Below, one piece after another: positions 1 through 8,159 of a stretch of 64,000 nucleotides of DNA (positions within the stretch are counted from its first letter, which is position 1; each line of letters starts with the position of its first letter). The stretch comes from Devosia elaeis. GTDB lineage: Bacteria > Pseudomonadota > Alphaproteobacteria > Rhizobiales > Devosiaceae. Position numbers and translations under genes: made by a program. The notes beneath the pieces are model-generated. The model saw nothing but the letters and a program-made list of their open reading frames with translations. It was not told where the DNA came from and ran no database searches. The DNA is taken from the NCBI RefSeq assembly GCF_001650025.1, contig NZ_LVVY01000074.1:1-64000 (forward strand). Reading direction: 5' to 3'.

Positions 1-410
1 TTCGCCTAACCATCCACGGTTGCTCGACCCGAGGGCGTTCGGGGGCTTGAGCCGATGCGGTGGGGCGCGTGGGGACTGGCCCTCAGGCCCGAGGGGGGCG
101 CGGTGTGTGGGAGGCTTCGGCAGGGAAGAACCCTCGGGTCGAGCCGAGGGTGACGAGCGGTGGGGGTGGCATCGGCCCCAGTGTGCCGGCACCCCCCTCC
201 CAGCTCCGCTAGGCCTGTCGGCCAAGCTGCGCTACCTCCCCCGTCAAGGGGGAGGTTGGGTCCGGTGCTTGGGACAGTTCCCCGCCATTCGAGCAGAGCT
301 TTCATGGCCTTCTCGCCTCAAATCTCTCCGCCGGAGAGATTTGCCCTGCGGGGCGGCTCGAAGCCCGTCAAGGGGGAGGTGTGGGCCGGTGCGTCGGGAT
401 GGCCCTAGGT
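1..410. repeat. Repeat-rich intergenic stretch, no gene
   Basis: I see no credible gene here. The stretch is built of palindromic pieces: CCCTCGG/CCGAGGG at 131-150, CCTCCCCC/GGGGGAGG at 235-255, and a perfect 10-bp inverted repeat AAATCTCTCC/GGAGAGATTT with a 3-base loop at 320-342. The first two belong to families that recur between genes later in the window (3423-3500 and 24912-25012). It lies beyond the 3' end of the minus-strand operon ending at 411, so it may serve as its transcript end, but no T-tract terminator is visible. Confidence 0.7.
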
Positions 411-1550
411 TCAATCCTCCAGCAGATAGCCGCCGGCTCTTGCGGGCAGGATTTCCGTGCCGACGATCTTGGCGACGGAGGCGCCGGTGACGGTATATTT
501 GGCACTGGCGCGGGAGAGGATGAAGCCATTGGTGCCGGCGCGGAGCGGGGTGCGGGCGAGGAAGGCTTGGGGGCCGTCCATGGCGATGATGTCGGCGACG
601 ATGTCGCCCTTCTTCACCTTGTCGCCCAAGCCGACGCGATAGGCGAGGAGGCCGGGGCCGTCGGCGCGGAGGACTTCGGTGGCTTCGAAGGGGGTGGCTG
701 CAGGCATGGGCCTGGCTGCGGGCGCGCTGGCGTCGATGAGGCCGCGATCGGCGAAGAAGTCGAACAGGCCCCGGGCATCGTTGATGCCGGTTTCATCGTG
801 CGTGTCGGCCTGGCCGCGATATTCGAGGGTCGCGGTTTCGGCGCCCATGGGAATGGGCAAATCGGGATGGGCGCGCTGGGCCTTCCGATAGAGGCCGGGC
901 AGGACTTCGTCGAAAGAGCCGCCGCCCGAATCCTCGGCGGTGAGGGTGGCGGCCGCGCCCATGCGGTCAGCGAGATCCTGCAGGCCGGGCATCAGTTCGG
1001 GCGAGGTGAAGATGTGGATGAGGCTTTCGTCGTCGCAATGGAGATCGAGGACGATGTCGGCGTCGTGCGCGGATTTCAGCACGGCGAGGCGCAGTTTCTG
1101 CGCGGCCGTTGCCGGCTGTTGGCTATCGAGCCAGGCGCGGACGGCGTTGCGGATGAGCGCGATATTGGCTTTTGGATCGGCGGTGAGCCGGCCGGCAATA
1201 GCCTGGGCGATCTGCGGGTAGAGATCGGGCCAGCGGCGATTGAAATTGACACCGGTTTCGAGATCGTAGCGGCCGATATGGCGGCGCAGGACGCGGGTGG
1301 CGAGGCCGAGCGGATTGACCGAGGGAAAGATGACGAAACGGGCCCTGAGCTTTCCCGCCGCGTCGGCTTCGCGCAGCATAGGCAGCAGGTGATGCAGGAC
1401 CATGGTGCCGGGCTGTTCGTCGGCATGGAGCGCGGCTTGCAGGTGCACCTTGGTTTCGGCGGTTTCGGGGCCGGCGCTATACCAATAGAGCGTGGTCGAA
1501 TGGCCCGGCGTATCGCCCGGCAGGGTCAGGGTGTGCTGCTGGAAGGTCAT
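411..1550 (-). CDS. Succinylglutamate desuccinylase/aspartoacylase-family metallohydrolase
   Basis: A 379-residue M14-like zinc hydrolase of the AstE/AspA/DoeB type, which removes acyl groups from N-acylated amino acids. Zinc-ligand candidates are His42 and Glu45 in the HADE motif and His171 in DLHCDD. The C-terminal ~80 residues form a second, beta-rich domain with a lipoyl-like KVKKGD turn, as in this family. Its start overlaps the stop of the upstream small gene by 4 bases (ATGA), so it is the last gene of the amino-acid ABC operon. The context suggests it deacylates whatever the transporter brings in; the substrate cannot be read from sequence. Its closest known roles would be ectoine-derived N-acetyl-diaminobutyrate, N-succinylglutamate or N-acetyl-aspartate hydrolysis. 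Confidence 0.85.
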   Translation of the reverse strand: MTFQQHTLTLPGDTPGHSTTLYWYSAGPETAETKVHLQAALHADEQPGTMVLHHLLPMLREADAAGKLRARFVIFPSVNPLGLATRVLRRHIGRYDLETGVNFNRRWPDLYPQIAQAIAGRLTADPKANIALIRNAVRAWLDSQQPATAAQKLRLAVLKSAHDADIVLDLHCDDESLIHIFTSPELMPGLQDLADRMGAAATLTAEDSGGGSFDEVLPGLYRKAQRAHPDLPIPMGAETATLEYRGQADTHDETGINDARGLFDFFADRGLIDASAPAARPMPAATPFEATEVLRADGPGLLAYRVGLGDKVKKGDIVADIIAMDGPQAFLARTPLRAGTNGFILSRASAKYTVTGASVAKIVGTEILPARAGGYLLED

Positions 1551-1846
1551 TTTGCTGGCTCGGCAAGGGCCGAGAGCTTGTCGGCCATGTTCTGGTTTTT
1601 GTCGGTGCGGGTGGAGAAATGCATGGTGCAGAAGATGCGCTCGACGCCCATCTCCTCCAGCCGCCCGCAGCAGGCCTCGATGGCGGCGCTGACCTCGGCC
1701 ATTTCGCCTTCGATATTGGTGCCATTGGCGTGCATTTCGTGGGTGAGGCCGGTCTGGTCCAGCACGGCCTTGACCTCGCGGATATAGCGAGAGACGGAGG
1801 GGCCGGCGCCCATGGGGACGATGCAGAAATCGGCGATGATCTTCAT
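1547..1846 (-). CDS. MTH1187/YkoF-type thiamine-binding-like small protein
   Basis: A 99-residue single-domain protein resembling the MTH1187 family (DUF77), small ferredoxin-fold cytoplasmic proteins, some of which bind thiamine or its pyrimidine. The start is the internal ATG giving MKIIADFC, 7 bases after the permease stop; the open frame extends further only because the region is GC-rich. Visible family features are the N-terminal MGAGPSVS stretch, HANGTNIEG in the middle and the C-terminal NQNMADKLSAL helix. It overlaps the following hydrolase by 4 bases. Its place in a polar amino-acid transporter operon is unusual; it may sense or carry a small ligand. Confidence 0.75.
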   Translation of the reverse strand: MKIIADFCIVPMGAGPSVSRYIREVKAVLDQTGLTHEMHANGTNIEGEMAEVSAAIEACCGRLEEMGVERIFCTMHFSTRTDKNQNMADKLSALAEPAK

Positions 1847-1853
1847 GTCGGGC

Positions 1854-2588
1854 CTAACGGAACCATTTAGGGGCATAGCGCAGGCCCGGGCGGGCCGGCA
1901 GGTGGCGCATGAGACGCTGATAGACCAGGCCGAACAGGAAGAAAATGACCAGCGACACCAGAAGGAAATAGAGCGCGGCGACCGGGAAGTGCAGGAAGGC
2001 GTTGAAATCGCGTTCGAACAGGTTCTTGGCCGTGCTCATCAGGTCGCGCTGCGCGCCCACCACCGGCAGGGCGAAATAGACGATGGCTGTGGCGTGGAAG
2101 AGGAAGACCACTTCATTGGTATAGGCCGGCCAGGCGAGGCGGATAAGGTTGGGCCAGATGATGCGGCGGAATTGCTGGGAGCGGCTCATGCCATAGGCGC
2201 GGGCGGCCTCCACGGCGCCGCGGGGCACGGCGCGCAGGGCGCCATAGAAAATCTCGGCGGTATACGCGCCGGTGTTCAGCATCAGGACCAGCGGCCCCAT
2301 GAACAGGGGGTGCAGCACGAAGCCGGAAATGCCCAGGGGGCGCCAGACGCTCATGTTGAGCGAGAGGGCCAGGGAATAGAACATGAAGAACTGGATGAAG
2401 AGCGGCGAGCCGCGGAAGGCATAGATGAAGCCGCGCGACAACCGGTTGAGGAGCGGATTGGACGAGGCCTTGCCCAGGGCCAGGAAGACGGCGAGGACGA
2501 AGCCGATGGGGATGGAGGCGGCGGCGAAATAGATGTTGAACAACACCGCCGGGGCCATGATGGCCAGATCGTCGAGAAAGCCCTGCAT
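1854..2588 (-). CDS. Polar amino-acid ABC transporter permease (HisM-like)
   Basis: Inner-membrane subunit of about 244 residues, with hydrophobic segments starting at residue 10. It carries the binding-protein-dependent permease signature EAARAYGMSRSQQFRRIIWP, in the EAA loop that contacts the ATPase. The start MQGFLDDLAIM is chosen because its ATG overlaps the upstream permease stop (TGATG). Sequence style (YAFRGSPLFIQFFM) matches the HisM/OccM branch that moves histidine, lysine, arginine and opines. It should pair with the HisQ-like permease immediately upstream. Confidence 0.9.
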   Translation of the reverse strand: MQGFLDDLAIMAPAVLFNIYFAAASIPIGFVLAVFLALGKASSNPLLNRLSRGFIYAFRGSPLFIQFFMFYSLALSLNMSVWRPLGISGFVLHPLFMGPLVLMLNTGAYTAEIFYGALRAVPRGAVEAARAYGMSRSQQFRRIIWPNLIRLAWPAYTNEVVFLFHATAIVYFALPVVGAQRDLMSTAKNLFERDFNAFLHFPVAALYFLLVSLVIFFLFGLVYQRLMRHLPARPGLRYAPKWFR

Positions 2589-3400
2589 CAGCCATGCGCC
2601 TCGCTGAGAATGCCGCGTCCGGCGCGGCGCATGATGGCCCCGAAGGCGCGCTCGGACAGCCAGGTGACGAGGATGTAGAAGACGAAGAGCACGAGGTAAT
2701 AGCGCCAGCGCCAATCGTCATGGACGAGGCCCACGGCGGGCAGGAAATTGGGAGCGCCGAGCCGGTCGGCCCAGAGCACGATATCGGCGATCTGCAACAG
2801 CGAGAGCAGGGAGGTCGCCTTGATGATCAGCATCCAGACATTGGAGAGGCCGGGCAGGGCATAGACCCACATCTGGCGGATATGGATGTGCCAGAGCACC
2901 TGGCGGGCGCTCATGCCATAGGCGCGGGCGGCTTCGAGCTGGCCGGCGGGCACCGAGCGCATGGCGCCGTGGATGACATTGGTGGCGAAGGCGCCATAGA
3001 CGAGGCCGAGCGAGACGCTGGCCAGGATCAGATATTCGAACGTGCCCAGGAACCAATTGGCTTCCCGGCAGGGCGGCCAGGGTGCGGTCTGGGCGGCGAT
3101 GGCTTCGGGCGAACAGACCTGGGTGGCGACGATCCACTCCACCGCCTGCTCGAAAGCCAGGGGGAAGAACAGGAAGAACAGCACATCGGGCACGCCGCGC
3201 ACGATGGCCGAATAGAACGAGCCGACCAGACGGAAGGGCAGGAAGCGCGAATTCTTCAGCGTCGCGCCGGTCAGACCGAAGACGACGGCCAGCGCACCGC
3301 CCATGAGGGCGGCGAAGATGGTGAACTGGAAGCTGGCATACCAGGTCAGATGCTTGCCATTGGTCAGGTAGCCGACCCAGAAGGCGATGTCGTCGAGCAT
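2588..3400 (-). CDS. Polar amino-acid ABC transporter permease (HisQ-like)
   Basis: A 270-residue inner-membrane permease with about five hydrophobic segments and the EAA loop EAARAYGMSARQVLWHIHIR. It contains IVRGVPDVLFFLFF, matching the HisQ/OccQ family, plus an extra ~25-residue loop (around WIVATQVCSPEAIAAQTA) in the middle that may be periplasmic. Second permease of the operon, one base of overlap with the HisM-like gene. It is separated from the binding-protein gene by 155 bases holding a palindromic repeat. Confidence 0.9.
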   Translation of the reverse strand: MLDDIAFWVGYLTNGKHLTWYASFQFTIFAALMGGALAVVFGLTGATLKNSRFLPFRLVGSFYSAIVRGVPDVLFFLFFPLAFEQAVEWIVATQVCSPEAIAAQTAPWPPCREANWFLGTFEYLILASVSLGLVYGAFATNVIHGAMRSVPAGQLEAARAYGMSARQVLWHIHIRQMWVYALPGLSNVWMLIIKATSLLSLLQIADIVLWADRLGAPNFLPAVGLVHDDWRWRYYLVLFVFYILVTWLSERAFGAIMRRAGRGILSEAHG

Positions 3401-3422
3401 GCGCTTTTTTGAACCCGTCGTT

Positions 3423-3500
3423 CGTCACCTCGGGCTCGACCCGAGGGCGTTATGTTTTGCGACCGTCGCAAGAGCCCTCGGGTCAAGCCCGAGGGTGACG
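3423..3500. repeat. Palindromic repeat pair, CTCGGG family
   Basis: Two short hairpins, CCTCGGG/CCCGAGG (3428-3446) and CCCTCGGG/CCCGAGGG (3475-3495), enclosed by an outer dyad CGTCACC (3423-3429) / GGTGACG (3494-3500). The same unit occurs singly at 21494-21519 and about 131-150. It lies between the binding-protein and permease genes of one operon, so it is transcribed and can fold as RNA. Confidence 0.85.
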
Positions 3501-3555
3501 ATCTGTGGGTGAGGCGGATGCTGCGAGAATGTCTGGCAGGTCCGCCTCAACCAGC

Positions 3556-4308
3556 TTACTCGGCGTAGTACGGGCCCTGGCCGTCGAACCACTGGGCGAT
3601 CAGCCGGTCGACGGTGCCATCGGCCTTGAGCGCGGTGAGGGCGTCGTCGATCTTGGCCTTGAGTTCGGCATCGTCCTTGCGCAGGCCCGCACCGACGCCG
3701 CCGCCGACCAGGATATCCTCACCGAAGAATTCGATGGCGCCGTTGGAGGCCGTGACGACCTGCTCGAGATAGGAGCCGTCGGCCAGGATGGTGTCGATAT
3801 TGCCGGCCATCAGGTCGGCCATGTTCTGGTCGGCAGTGGCGAAGGACACGATGGTATTGTCCGCGGACAGGTTCTCTTCGGCATAGGCGGCCTGGATCGT
3901 GCCGCTCTGCACGCCGATCCGGGCGCCGGACAGGGCCGAGAAATCGAGGTCAGAGCCGGGCGCGGCGACGAACTTGGACGGATCGGGCGGGAAATAATCC
4001 TGCGTGAAGTCGATGGTGGCCAGGCGCTCCTCGGTGATCGACATGCCGGCCATGATCAGATCGTAATTGCCCGCGAGCAGGTTGGGGATGATGGAATCCC
4101 AGTCATTGAGAATCCATTCGCAGGTAAGCCCCGCGGTCTCGCAGATGGCATTGCCCAGGTCGATTTCGAAGCCAGCGGGTTCGCCTGCATCGTTGAGGAA
4201 GTTCCAGGGCGCATAGGCGCCTTCGGTGGCGATGCGAACGCTTTCCTGGGCGAAGGCGGGAGTGGCGAGCGCCAGGACGGCCGCGGCCGCCAGCATGGTC
4301 TTTTTCAT
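3556..4308 (-). CDS. Amino-acid ABC transporter periplasmic binding protein (HisJ/ArgT/OccT-like)
   Basis: A 250-residue secreted solute-binding protein of family 3. The start is MKKTMLAAAAVLALATPAFA-Q, a clean signal peptide cut after AFA; the longer frame upstream has no signal sequence. Family features include YAPWNFLNDAGEPAGFEIDL near the N terminus and a cysteine pair (CETAGLTC) typical of lysine/arginine/ornithine/histidine binders. It has FVAAPGSD and GVQSGTIQAAY in the second lobe. The ATPase gene precedes it and the two permeases follow. Confidence 0.92.
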   Translation of the reverse strand: MKKTMLAAAAVLALATPAFAQESVRIATEGAYAPWNFLNDAGEPAGFEIDLGNAICETAGLTCEWILNDWDSIIPNLLAGNYDLIMAGMSITEERLATIDFTQDYFPPDPSKFVAAPGSDLDFSALSGARIGVQSGTIQAAYAEENLSADNTIVSFATADQNMADLMAGNIDTILADGSYLEQVVTASNGAIEFFGEDILVGGGVGAGLRKDDAELKAKIDDALTALKADGTVDRLIAQWFDGQGPYYAE

Positions 4309-4372
4309 CGTGTTTCTCCGTTCAATTGATCTTGTGATTAGGCGCCCGGTGTTCCGGGTCGGTTCCCAACGC

Positions 4373-5179
4373 TCAAGCATGGCTGGCGGCGTTGAGGAAT
4401 TGCTTGAGGCGGGCCGATCTGGTGGCGCCGAAGACTTCGTCGGGGCTGCCTTCCTCCTCGATCAGGCCCTGATGGAGGAAGATGACGCGGTCCGATACCG
4501 AGCGGGCAAAATCCATGTCGTGGGTCACCAGGACCATGGTGCGGCCTTCATCGGCGAGCAGCTTTATGACGCGCAGGACTTCGACCTCGAGTTCGGGATC
4601 GAGCGCGGATGTGGGCTCGTCGAACAGCATGACGCGCGGATTGATGCACAGGGCGCGGGCAATGGCGGCGCGCTGCTGCTGACCGCCGGACAATTGGGCG
4701 GGATAGGCATCGGCCTTGGCGCCGATCCCCACCTTGTCGAGCATGGCGCGGGCGTCGGCCTCGACCTCGGTGCGCTGGCGCTTCTGCACGATCAGGGGCG
4801 CTTCCATGACATTTTCGAGCACGGTCATGTGGGCCCAGAGATTGAAGGACTGGAACACCATGCCCAATTCGGAGCGGATGCGGCGGATCTGGTGCTCGTC
4901 GCCAATCTGGCGCTGGGGACCGGTGCCCCGGAGCGCGATGAGCTCGCCATCGATCAGCACGTCGCCCTGGTCGGGGATTTCGAGCATGTTGATGCAGCGC
5001 AAAAGCGTGGACTTGCCCGATCCGGAGGAGCCGATAAGCGAGACGACCTGACCTTCGCGCGCGGTAAAGGAGATGCCCTTGAGGACTTCGAGGGCGCCGA
5101 AGGACTTGTGCAGATTGCGCAGTTCGACAACCGCCGATGCCCCCGCGACGACGGGTTCAGTTTGCGTCATGCTCACCAT
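4373..5179 (-). CDS. Polar amino-acid ABC transporter ATP-binding protein (HisP/OccP-like)
   Basis: Cytoplasmic ATPase of 268 residues with Walker [10 protein letters not shown], signature LSGGQQQR, Walker [13 protein letters not shown] and switch His in [26 protein letters not shown]-type wording is typical of HisP. First gene of the six-gene minus-strand operon. Two starts are possible, ATG at 5179 and ATG at 5170; neither has a strong Shine-Dalgarno. A 14-bp perfect palindrome sits 7 bases upstream of the first. Confidence 0.9.
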   Translation of the reverse strand: MVSMTQTEPVVAGASAVVELRNLHKSFGALEVLKGISFTAREGQVVSLIGSSGSGKSTLLRCINMLEIPDQGDVLIDGELIALRGTGPQRQIGDEHQIRRIRSELGMVFQSFNLWAHMTVLENVMEAPLIVQKRQRTEVEADARAMLDKVGIGAKADAYPAQLSGGQQQRAAIARALCINPRVMLFDEPTSALDPELEVEVLRVIKLLADEGRTMVLVTHDMDFARSVSDRVIFLHQGLIEEEGSPDEVFGATRSARLKQFLNAASHA

Positions 5180-5185
5180 GGGCGC

Positions 5186-5199
5186 GAAAGGCGCCTTTC
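5186..5199. promoter_or_regulatory. 14-bp perfect palindrome upstream of amino-acid ABC operon
   Basis: GAAAGGCGCCTTTC is a perfect palindrome 7 bases before the first possible start codon of the operon. It could be a repressor operator or, as RNA, a hairpin that hides the ribosome binding site. No regulator gene for this operon is adjacent. Confidence 0.4.
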
Positions 5200-5315
5200 C
5201 TGACTGACGATTGCCTTATTGAGGCTGGCAATCTTGACCGTTTGGTAGAAAACCAGAAGCCAGTGAGATAGCAAGCGAAAAAGCTTTCCCTCGAACGGCT
5301 GGAGAGAGTGGCCCG

Positions 5316-6107
5316 ATGTTTTTCCTCGCCTCTAAAGTGTTCTGGCTTCTGGTGCAGCCGACCAGCCTGGTGCTGCTTCTGATGCTGGCGGGCCTTGCAC
5401 TAGTGCTATGGGGGCGGCGGCGGATGGCGATATCGGCGCTGGGCCTGGGCGTGGGGCTGCACTTTCTCGTCGCCTTCACCAGTTTCGGCTATGTGCTGAT
5501 CCAGCCGCTGGAGAACCGGTTTCCGATGCCGGTCGAACCGCCCGAGCAGGTGGGAACGATCATCATGCTGGGTGGTGCGACCATGGCGCGGCCAAGCACG
5601 GTGCGGGGCGTAGCCGAACTCAACCAGGCGGGTGACCGGCTGACCACCACGCTGCGGCTGGCGCAGCTCTATCCGGACGCCAAGATCGTCCTGAGCGGCG
5701 GCGCCGGTTTCCTGCAGGGGGAAACGGAAAGCGAGGCCGAGACCATGCGCCGGTTCTTCACTGGTTTCGGGGTGGCCGAAGACCGGCTGGTGCTGGAGGG
5801 GGACTCGATGAATACGGCCCAGAACGCCGATTTCACGCGGGGCCTGCTCGAGGGGGATGGGGGCGCGGTGGTGTTGGTGACTTCGGCCTTCCACATGCCG
5901 CGCTCGGTGGGGATTTTCCGTCAATTGGGCGTGGAGGTCGTGCCCTGGCCGACCGATTACCGCAGCGCCGGCAACCAGGGCTTCGGGATTGATATCGCCA
6001 ATCCCAACCAGAACCTGGAGACGGCGACGATCGCGGTGCGGGAATGGATCGGCCTTTTGGCCTATCACTGGACGGGGCGCAGCGCGGAACTGCTGCCGGG
6101 CCCATAA
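5316..6107 (+). CDS. YdcF/SanA-family (DUF218) membrane-anchored protein
   Basis: A 263-residue protein with two N-terminal membrane segments (about residues 7-31 and 37-62) followed by a DUF218 domain. Domain motifs include IIMLGGAT, KIVLSGGAG, the acidic ESEAETM segment, EGDSMNTAQNA and LVTSAFHMPRS. Relatives such as ElyC and SanA act in envelope and peptidoglycan precursor homeostasis; the exact reaction is unknown. Start supported by GGAGAG 9 bases upstream. It is divergent from the amino-acid operon and ends at a strong bidirectional terminator. Confidence 0.85.
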   Translation: MFFLASKVFWLLVQPTSLVLLLMLAGLALVLWGRRRMAISALGLGVGLHFLVAFTSFGYVLIQPLENRFPMPVEPPEQVGTIIMLGGATMARPSTVRGVAELNQAGDRLTTTLRLAQLYPDAKIVLSGGAGFLQGETESEAETMRRFFTGFGVAEDRLVLEGDSMNTAQNADFTRGLLEGDGGAVVLVTSAFHMPRSVGIFRQLGVEVVPWPTDYRSAGNQGFGIDIANPNQNLETATIAVREWIGLLAYHWTGRSAELLPGP

Positions 6108-6109
6108 TG

Positions 6110-6135
6110 AAAAAGGCGCCTCGCGGCGCCTTTTT
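6110..6135. terminator. Bidirectional rho-independent terminator
   Basis: GGCGCC-tcgc-GGCGCC stem flanked by A5 on the left and T5 on the right. It lies 3 bases after the YdcF-family stop and serves the convergent DUF1328 gene from the other side. Confidence 0.9.
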
Positions 6136-6153
6136 CATTCAGATGATCGGGTG

Positions 6154-6318
6154 TCAGGTCCTGCGGAACAGGCCGATGACCAGCGAGATGACCAGGAAGG
6201 CCAAGAACAGGAAGAACAGGATCTGCGCGATACCTGCCGAGGCGCCGGCAATGCCGCCGAAACCGAGAACGCCAGCGATCAGCGCGATCACCAGAAAGAC
6301 GAGAGCATAGTACAGCAT
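6154..6318 (-). CDS. DUF1328-family small membrane protein
   Basis: A 54-residue, almost wholly hydrophobic protein with two membrane helices separated by a glycine-rich turn ([12 protein letters not shown]) and ending in FRRT. This is the YtjA/DUF1328 pattern. Function unknown; family members are commonly stress-induced. A perfect EcfG-type promoter ends 32 bases before its start codon, which ties it to the neighbouring general stress response. It shares a terminator with the YdcF-family gene. Confidence 0.85.
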   Translation of the reverse strand: MLYYALVFLVIALIAGVLGFGGIAGASAGIAQILFFLFLAFLVISLVIGLFRRT

Positions 6319-6350
6319 GGGGAATCTCCATGATTTTGCCTTGAGTTAGA

Positions 6351-6375
6351 AACGCTTGGCCAAGATCGGAGTTCC
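6351..6375 (-). promoter_or_regulatory. EcfG-type promoter for the DUF1328 gene
   Basis: On the minus strand GGAAC (6375-6371), 16-base spacer, CGTT (6354-6351): an exact match to the alphaproteobacterial EcfG/RpoE2 consensus GGAAC-N16/17-CGTT. Confidence 0.85.
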
Positions 6376-6386
6376 GATGCCCAAAC

Positions 6387-6414
6387 AAAAAGGCCGGCGA
6401 TGCGCCGGCCTTTT
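6387..6414 (-). terminator. Rho-independent terminator of phyR
   Basis: GGCCGGCG-atg-CGCCGGCC stem (6392-6410) followed on the minus strand by a T5 tract, starting 19 bases after the phyR stop. Confidence 0.88.
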
Positions 6415-6432
6415 CGAGAAAATTTCGGGGCC

Positions 6433-7227
6433 TCAGGCGGCGGCGCGAGAGCCGTCGTCGAAGAACAGGGCCTGGCTGATCAGGGCCTTGACCATGTCTG
6501 GATTGAACGGCTTGGTGACCAGGAAGGTCGGCTCGGGCCGCTCGCCCGTGAGGAGGCGCTCGGGGAAGGCGGTGATGAAGATCACCGGCACCGAATGGGT
6601 GTTGAGAATGTCGTTGACCGCATCGATGCCGGAGCTGCCATCGGCAAGCTGAATATCGGCCAGGATCATGCGGGGCCGGGTCTGGTTGAACAGGCTCACC
6701 GCTTCCTTGTGGGTGCGGGCGATGCTGACCACCTTATGGCCCAGGCTTTCCACCATCTGCTCGATATCCATGGCGATGAGCGGCTCGTCCTCGATGATCA
6801 TGATTTCGGTGGCCACCTGGCGCGAAATCTCGTGGGAGGCCTGGTCGAGCAAGGCTTCGAATTCCTGGTCCGAGACAGAGAGGATTTCGGCCGCCTGGGC
6901 ATGGGTGAAGCCTTCGACGGCCACGAGCAGGAAAGCCTGGCGGGGGCGCGGGGCGAGATTGGCGAGGTTGGCGGCGGCGCGCTGTTCCCAGACGAAGCTG
7001 GAGGCCGGCTGGGGCACGCTCACAGCGGAGGAGGAGAACAGGGCCGAGAACAGCTTATAGAGCGCGATGCGATCATTGCTGGCCTCGGGGAAAAGCGAAA
7101 TGTCGCCGATAAGAGTTTCGAGCGTAGCAGCCACATAGGCATCACCCGACGTCTGCGATCCCGTGACGGCCCGTGAAAAACGGCGCAGGTAGGGCAGGTG
7201 CGGAGCAATCCGCGTGGACAAAGACAT
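6433..7227 (-). CDS. phyR: General stress response anti-anti-sigma regulator PhyR
   Basis: A 264-residue protein with the diagnostic PhyR layout: an N-terminal sigma-factor-like domain (residues 1-135, carrying a sigma4-like helix pair around AVEGFTHAQAAEILSVS) joined to a C-terminal receiver domain. The receiver has Glu146/Asp147, phospho-acceptor Asp191 (ILADIQL), Thr219 and Lys239. When phosphorylated, PhyR exposes the sigma-like domain and captures NepR, freeing EcfG. It is divergent from nepR-ecfG. A perfect EcfG promoter 51 bases upstream implies positive feedback. Confidence 0.97.
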   Translation of the reverse strand: MSLSTRIAPHLPYLRRFSRAVTGSQTSGDAYVAATLETLIGDISLFPEASNDRIALYKLFSALFSSSAVSVPQPASSFVWEQRAAANLANLAPRPRQAFLLVAVEGFTHAQAAEILSVSDQEFEALLDQASHEISRQVATEIMIIEDEPLIAMDIEQMVESLGHKVVSIARTHKEAVSLFNQTRPRMILADIQLADGSSGIDAVNDILNTHSVPVIFITAFPERLLTGERPEPTFLVTKPFNPDMVKALISQALFFDDGSRAAA

Positions 7228-7277
7228 AGACGAAATCTCCCAGATGACGCTTGTGATATGACCTCACAGCAGTCCGA

Positions 7278-7302
7278 AACGGGCCAGCATTGGAAAAGTT
7301 CC
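7278..7302 (-). promoter_or_regulatory. EcfG-type promoter for phyR
   Basis: Minus strand GGAAC (7302-7298), 16-base spacer, CGTT (7281-7278); exact consensus. Predicted transcript start is about 50 bases upstream of the phyR ATG. Confidence 0.88.
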
Positions 7303-7312
7303 TCTCCGGCTT

Positions 7313-7337
7313 GGAACTTTTTTGCAACCGGGGCATT
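7313..7337 (+). promoter_or_regulatory. Probable EcfG-type promoter for nepR-ecfG
   Basis: GGAAC (7313-7317), 16-base spacer, CATT (7334-7337): one mismatch in the -10 element. Only 10 bases separate its -35 from that of the divergent phyR promoter, so the two are back to back. Autoregulation of nepR-ecfG is known in other Alphaproteobacteria; here it is inferred. Confidence 0.55.
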
Positions 7338-7379
7338 TCCAGCCTCCAGGGATGGCAAGACTGATCGGTCTATTGAAGT

Positions 7380-7601
7380 ATGACAAAGGATAATTGGGTG
7401 ACCCAGCAACGTGCGCGAACGCAGCCGGGGCGGGCTGAAGATGGTCTCGGGCCGAATTCGGATATCGGCTCGCGCCTACGCGCGCTTTATGGCGCGGTCC
7501 AGGAAGAAGGCGTGCCGGATCAATTGCTCGACTTGCTCGAAAAATTGGACAATGCCGAAAAGGCGCAGCAGACCGGGACGACCCAGCGGGACGGGGAATA
7601 G
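7380..7601 (+). CDS. nepR: Anti-sigma factor NepR
   Basis: A 73-residue protein with the NepR core: IGSRLRALYGAVQEEGVPDQ followed by LLDLLEKLDNAE, two short helices that clamp EcfG and, alternatively, the PhyR sigma-like domain. Flanking regions are polar and probably disordered, as usual. It sits between phyR (divergent) and ecfG (3 bases downstream), the conserved order of the locus. Confidence 0.95.
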   Translation: MTKDNWVTQQRARTQPGRAEDGLGPNSDIGSRLRALYGAVQEEGVPDQLLDLLEKLDNAEKAQQTGTTQRDGE

Positions 7602-7604
7602 GCC

Positions 7605-8159
7605 ATGAGCGCCGAAGGAACCTCGTTCAAACGCGAGATGCTGGCCACGTTGCCGAGCCTCCGAGCTTTTGCCGTGTCGCTGACCGGCAAGCACGACAAG
7701 GCCGACGACCTGGTCCAGGATACGGTGATGAAGGCCTGGGCGAAACAATCCAGCTTTCAGATGGGCACCAATATCAAGGCGTGGCTGTTCACGATCCTGC
7801 GCAATGAATTCTACAGCCAGATGCGCAAGCGTGGCCGGGAAGTGCAGGACAGCGACGGCGTGTTCACCGAAAGGCTCTCGGTGCATCCTTCCCAATATGG
7901 CTCGCTGGACCTCGAAGACTTCAAGAAGGCCCTGTCGCAATTGCCCGACGACCAGCGCGAGGCCATCATCCTGATCGGCGCCTCAGGGTTTTCCTACGAG
8001 GAAGCGGCTGCGATCTGCGATTGCGCCGTAGGCACGATGAAAAGCCGGGTGAGCCGGGCGCGTTCGCGGCTGAGCGAATTGCTGCAGATCAGCGGCGAGG
8101 CCGATTACGGTCCCGATGCGGTTTCCGCGCAGGTGACCTCGGGCAATCACTCGTTCTGA
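7605..8159 (+). CDS. ecfG: ECF sigma factor EcfG (general stress response)
   Basis: A 184-residue ECF15 sigma factor. Region 2 (about residues 12-80) contains DKADDLVQDTVMKAW and WLFTILRNEFYSQMRKR. Region 4 (about 105-165) contains LPDDQREAIILIGASGFSYEEAA and GTMKSRVSRARSRL. It directs RNA polymerase to GGAAC-N16/17-CGTT promoters, several of which are visible in this window. Co-transcribed with nepR. Its last 13 bases overlap, tail to tail, the 3' end of the receiver-domain gene on the other strand. Confidence 0.96.
   Translation: MSAEGTSFKREMLATLPSLRAFAVSLTGKHDKADDLVQDTVMKAWAKQSSFQMGTNIKAWLFTILRNEFYSQMRKRGREVQDSDGVFTERLSVHPSQYGSLDLEDFKKALSQLPDDQREAIILIGASGFSYEEAAAICDCAVGTMKSRVSRARSRLSELLQISGEADYGPDAVSAQVTSGNHSF

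Noticed and set aside
381-1787. Long plus-strand open frame (468 codons) over the aspartoacylase gene
   Set aside because: Antisense shadow in GC-rich DNA: Gly/Ala/Glu/Asp-rich, no domain, no Shine-Dalgarno, and the minus strand encodes a clear enzyme.
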